64,000 nt of DNA, taken from Synechococcus sp. JA-2-3B'a(2-13). Its GTDB lineage: Bacteria > Cyanobacteriota > Cyanobacteriia > Thermostichales > Thermostichaceae. The position numbers and the translations under genes were made by a program. Below, in pieces: positions 62,797 through 64,000 of this stretch. Positions within the stretch are counted from its first letter, which is position 1. Every line of letters begins with the position of its first letter. Under the pieces are notes generated by a model. It did no database searches, was not told the DNA's origin, and saw nothing but the letters and a program-made list of their open reading frames with translations. Where the stretch lies: contig NC_007776.1 in NCBI RefSeq assembly GCF_000013225.1, forward strand, positions 1,517,001 through 1,581,000, read 5' to 3'.

Positions 62797-63055
62797 GGTT
62801 TTGATTGCTCTAATCTGTAGCTATCCTAAGCTCTCTCACCTCCAGCCCCTCTCCTAGGGGGACAGAATTTGGTTTGTCCAAGCTCTTTCCCAAAAGACAA
62901 AGGGAATAGGAATCCAAGTTTCACTGCCGTTGAGAATGGGTCGGTTGCGCCGCTTGTATCTGGGTGCCACTTGAAATAGTAGGTATAGCATCTTTTTCGA
63001 GAGTTTGAAATAAAATACCGATTTTTGGGCCACTATTTTGTTTTGTCGACCAAGT

Positions 63056-63415
63056 TTAAGTTTGCCGATCAACATCAGGGTTTTGGCCGGAGCGCAGCCG
63101 TTCAATTTCTTCTCTTGCCCGCTGGATAGCGCTGCAATTGTCTACCGCTGCCCAGGTGGAGGCCAGAAACAGTCCGGGTAGGGAAACCTCTCCCTCGTCG
63201 TCGCTAAACAACACGCCAAGGAAGAAACACCAGCCCAGAAAAACCATCAAAGCTTTCCACCGCCGCGTGTAGAGGTAGGCTCCGAAGGCAAGCAGAATAG
63301 ACAGAAGGATCACCATCCCCTCGGACTTTTGAGAAAGGGCATAGGTGCGCCGCACCTCTTCATCTCTGCGCTTTTGATCTTCTTGCTGGAGCAACTCTTG
63401 CAGATGCTTGTCCAT
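63056..63415 (-). CDS. Small membrane hypothetical protein
   Basis: 119 residues. A charged N-terminal helix ([20 protein letters not shown]), two membrane helices ([20 protein letters not shown] and [16 protein letters not shown]) and a soluble tail ending in [10 protein letters not shown]. Family not recognised. ATG at 63415. Confidence 0.6.
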   Translation of the reverse strand: MDKHLQELLQQEDQKRRDEEVRRTYALSQKSEGMVILLSILLAFGAYLYTRRWKALMVFLGWCFFLGVLFSDDEGEVSLPGLFLASTWAAVDNCSAIQRAREEIERLRSGQNPDVDRQT

Positions 63416-63595
63416 AAGGCCGCCTCAAAATCGGACGGCCTTATCTTAAAAATCCTGGGAAGACCCTTGTTCAAAACAACTTTTCGGGATCCCACCGCAG
63501 AAGAAGAGAGGCGAGACTGGTCATCGCCCCTTCCTTCTGTAGAATGGGAAAGCCTCTCTCTAGTTGCAGGCTACAAGGCCCGGACGGACTCTGCC

Positions 63596-64000
63596 ATGAC
63601 CTCAGCTTCTTTTGCTTTTTCCCCTCGTGTTTTGGATCCCCTTGACCCGCAGGTGCGTCCGGATCCCCAGGGGCGGTTTGGGCCGTTTGGGGGTCGGTTT
63701 GTGCCGGAAACCCTGATGAGCGCCCTAACGGAGCTGGAGGAAGCCTTTGAGCATCACTGGCGGGATCCCGACTTTCGCGCCGAGTTTCACAACCTGTTGC
63801 GGGATTTTGTTGGGCGGCCCAGCCCCCTCTACTTTGCCCAGCGGCTAACCGAATACTACGGCGGCCCGCAGATCTATCTCAAACGGGAAGATCTCAACCA
63901 CACCGGCGCCCACAAGATCAACAACGCCCTTGGCCAAGTGCTGCTGGCGGTGCGCATGGGCAAGCGGCGGATCATTGCCGAGACTGGCGCCGGCCAACAT
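63596..64000 (+). CDS. trpB: Tryptophan synthase beta chain (3' end outside window)
   Basis: The first 135 residues from ATG 63596. [20 protein letters not shown] is the TrpB opening, [17 protein letters not shown] follows, and [20 protein letters not shown] holds the Lys that binds pyridoxal phosphate. The window ends inside [10 protein letters not shown], before the substrate loop is complete. TrpB joins indole and serine to make tryptophan in complex with TrpA in the cytosol. No trp attenuator or other trp gene is in view. Confidence 0.97.
   Translation, partial: MTSASFAFSPRVLDPLDPQVRPDPQGRFGPFGGRFVPETLMSALTELEEAFEHHWRDPDFRAEFHNLLRDFVGRPSPLYFAQRLTEYYGGPQIYLKREDLNHTGAHKINNALGQVLLAVRMGKRRIIAETGAGQH

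Overview
The window comes from a cyanobacterium. It carries photosystem II genes psbE-psbF-psbL-psbJ, photosystem I genes psaL, psaI and ycf4, the NDH-1 subunit ndhB, a high-light-inducible protein, and the cyanobacterial cell-division protein ZipN/Ftn2. The octamer GGGATCCC is scattered through genes and gaps at very high density, in the place the HIP1 octamer GCGATCGC holds in many other cyanobacteria. Gene content, high GC and this octamer fit the deep-branching hot-spring unicellular lineage (Synechococcus JA-3-3Ab / JA-2-3B'a type). That placement is an inference from the sequence, not a database match.

Layout. 1-5.7 kb: 3' part of a CHASE2 sensor kinase, a decayed IS605-type patch, a Hli protein, a HugZ-like protein, an alpha/beta hydrolase and an apparently intact TnpB element with its omega-RNA end. 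5.8-16 kb: spermidine-synthase-like membrane fusion, FMN reductase, multi-GAF sensor, ECF transporter T subunit and ZipN, with two inverted copies of a 279-bp mobile element. 16-21 kb: DUF427 and CRP-family regulator pair; ECF sigma, anti-sigma and Spy-like operon; DUF3181; SLH lipoprotein; Ycf4. 22-29 kb: a PotD-like binding protein, then a phosphonate-type ABC transporter (two PhnD-like binding proteins, PhnC, two PhnE), each PhnD gene preceded by a cyanobacterial Pho box, then a frameshifted AlaX. 29-37.5 kb: ndhB, a HAD-GvpK fusion, cyclophilin, PsiE-like protein, DUF2256, a group 2 sigma factor, pyrG, an exported protein. 37.6-41.4 kb: aldo/keto reductase and a copper-type P-ATPase. 41.6-45.7 kb: two DUF4388 proteins, a roadblock protein, a protoglobin and a CvnD/MglA-like GTPase, which look like one signalling module. 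45.8-53.6 kb: pyrE, polysaccharide deacetylase, malQ, a wrecked sugar-type ABC ATPase, thrS, ppx. 53.6-64 kb: SLH protein, psbEFLJ, psaL-psaI, an acyltransferase, an Hsp70 with an HTH-GrpE-like partner, two small hypotheticals and the 5' end of trpB.

The most unusual material: (1) a HAD phosphatase fused to a complete cyanobacterial-type gas-vesicle protein GvpK, with no other gvp gene nearby; (2) the DUF4388/roadblock/protoglobin/GTPase cluster, a possible haem-sensing small-GTPase switch; (3) a family of about 24-bp dispersed repeats built of two tiny stem-loops with compensatory base changes, inserted in frame in many genes, with one copy caught as a 24-bp insertion in an otherwise identical element; (4) a 279-bp element whose ends and GGAG target can be deduced from an interrupted gene, with the target not duplicated, as in single-strand IS200/IS605 transposition; (5) a ZipN with an SH3-like C-terminus where the usual domain should be.

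I saw no rRNA, no tRNA and no CRISPR array.
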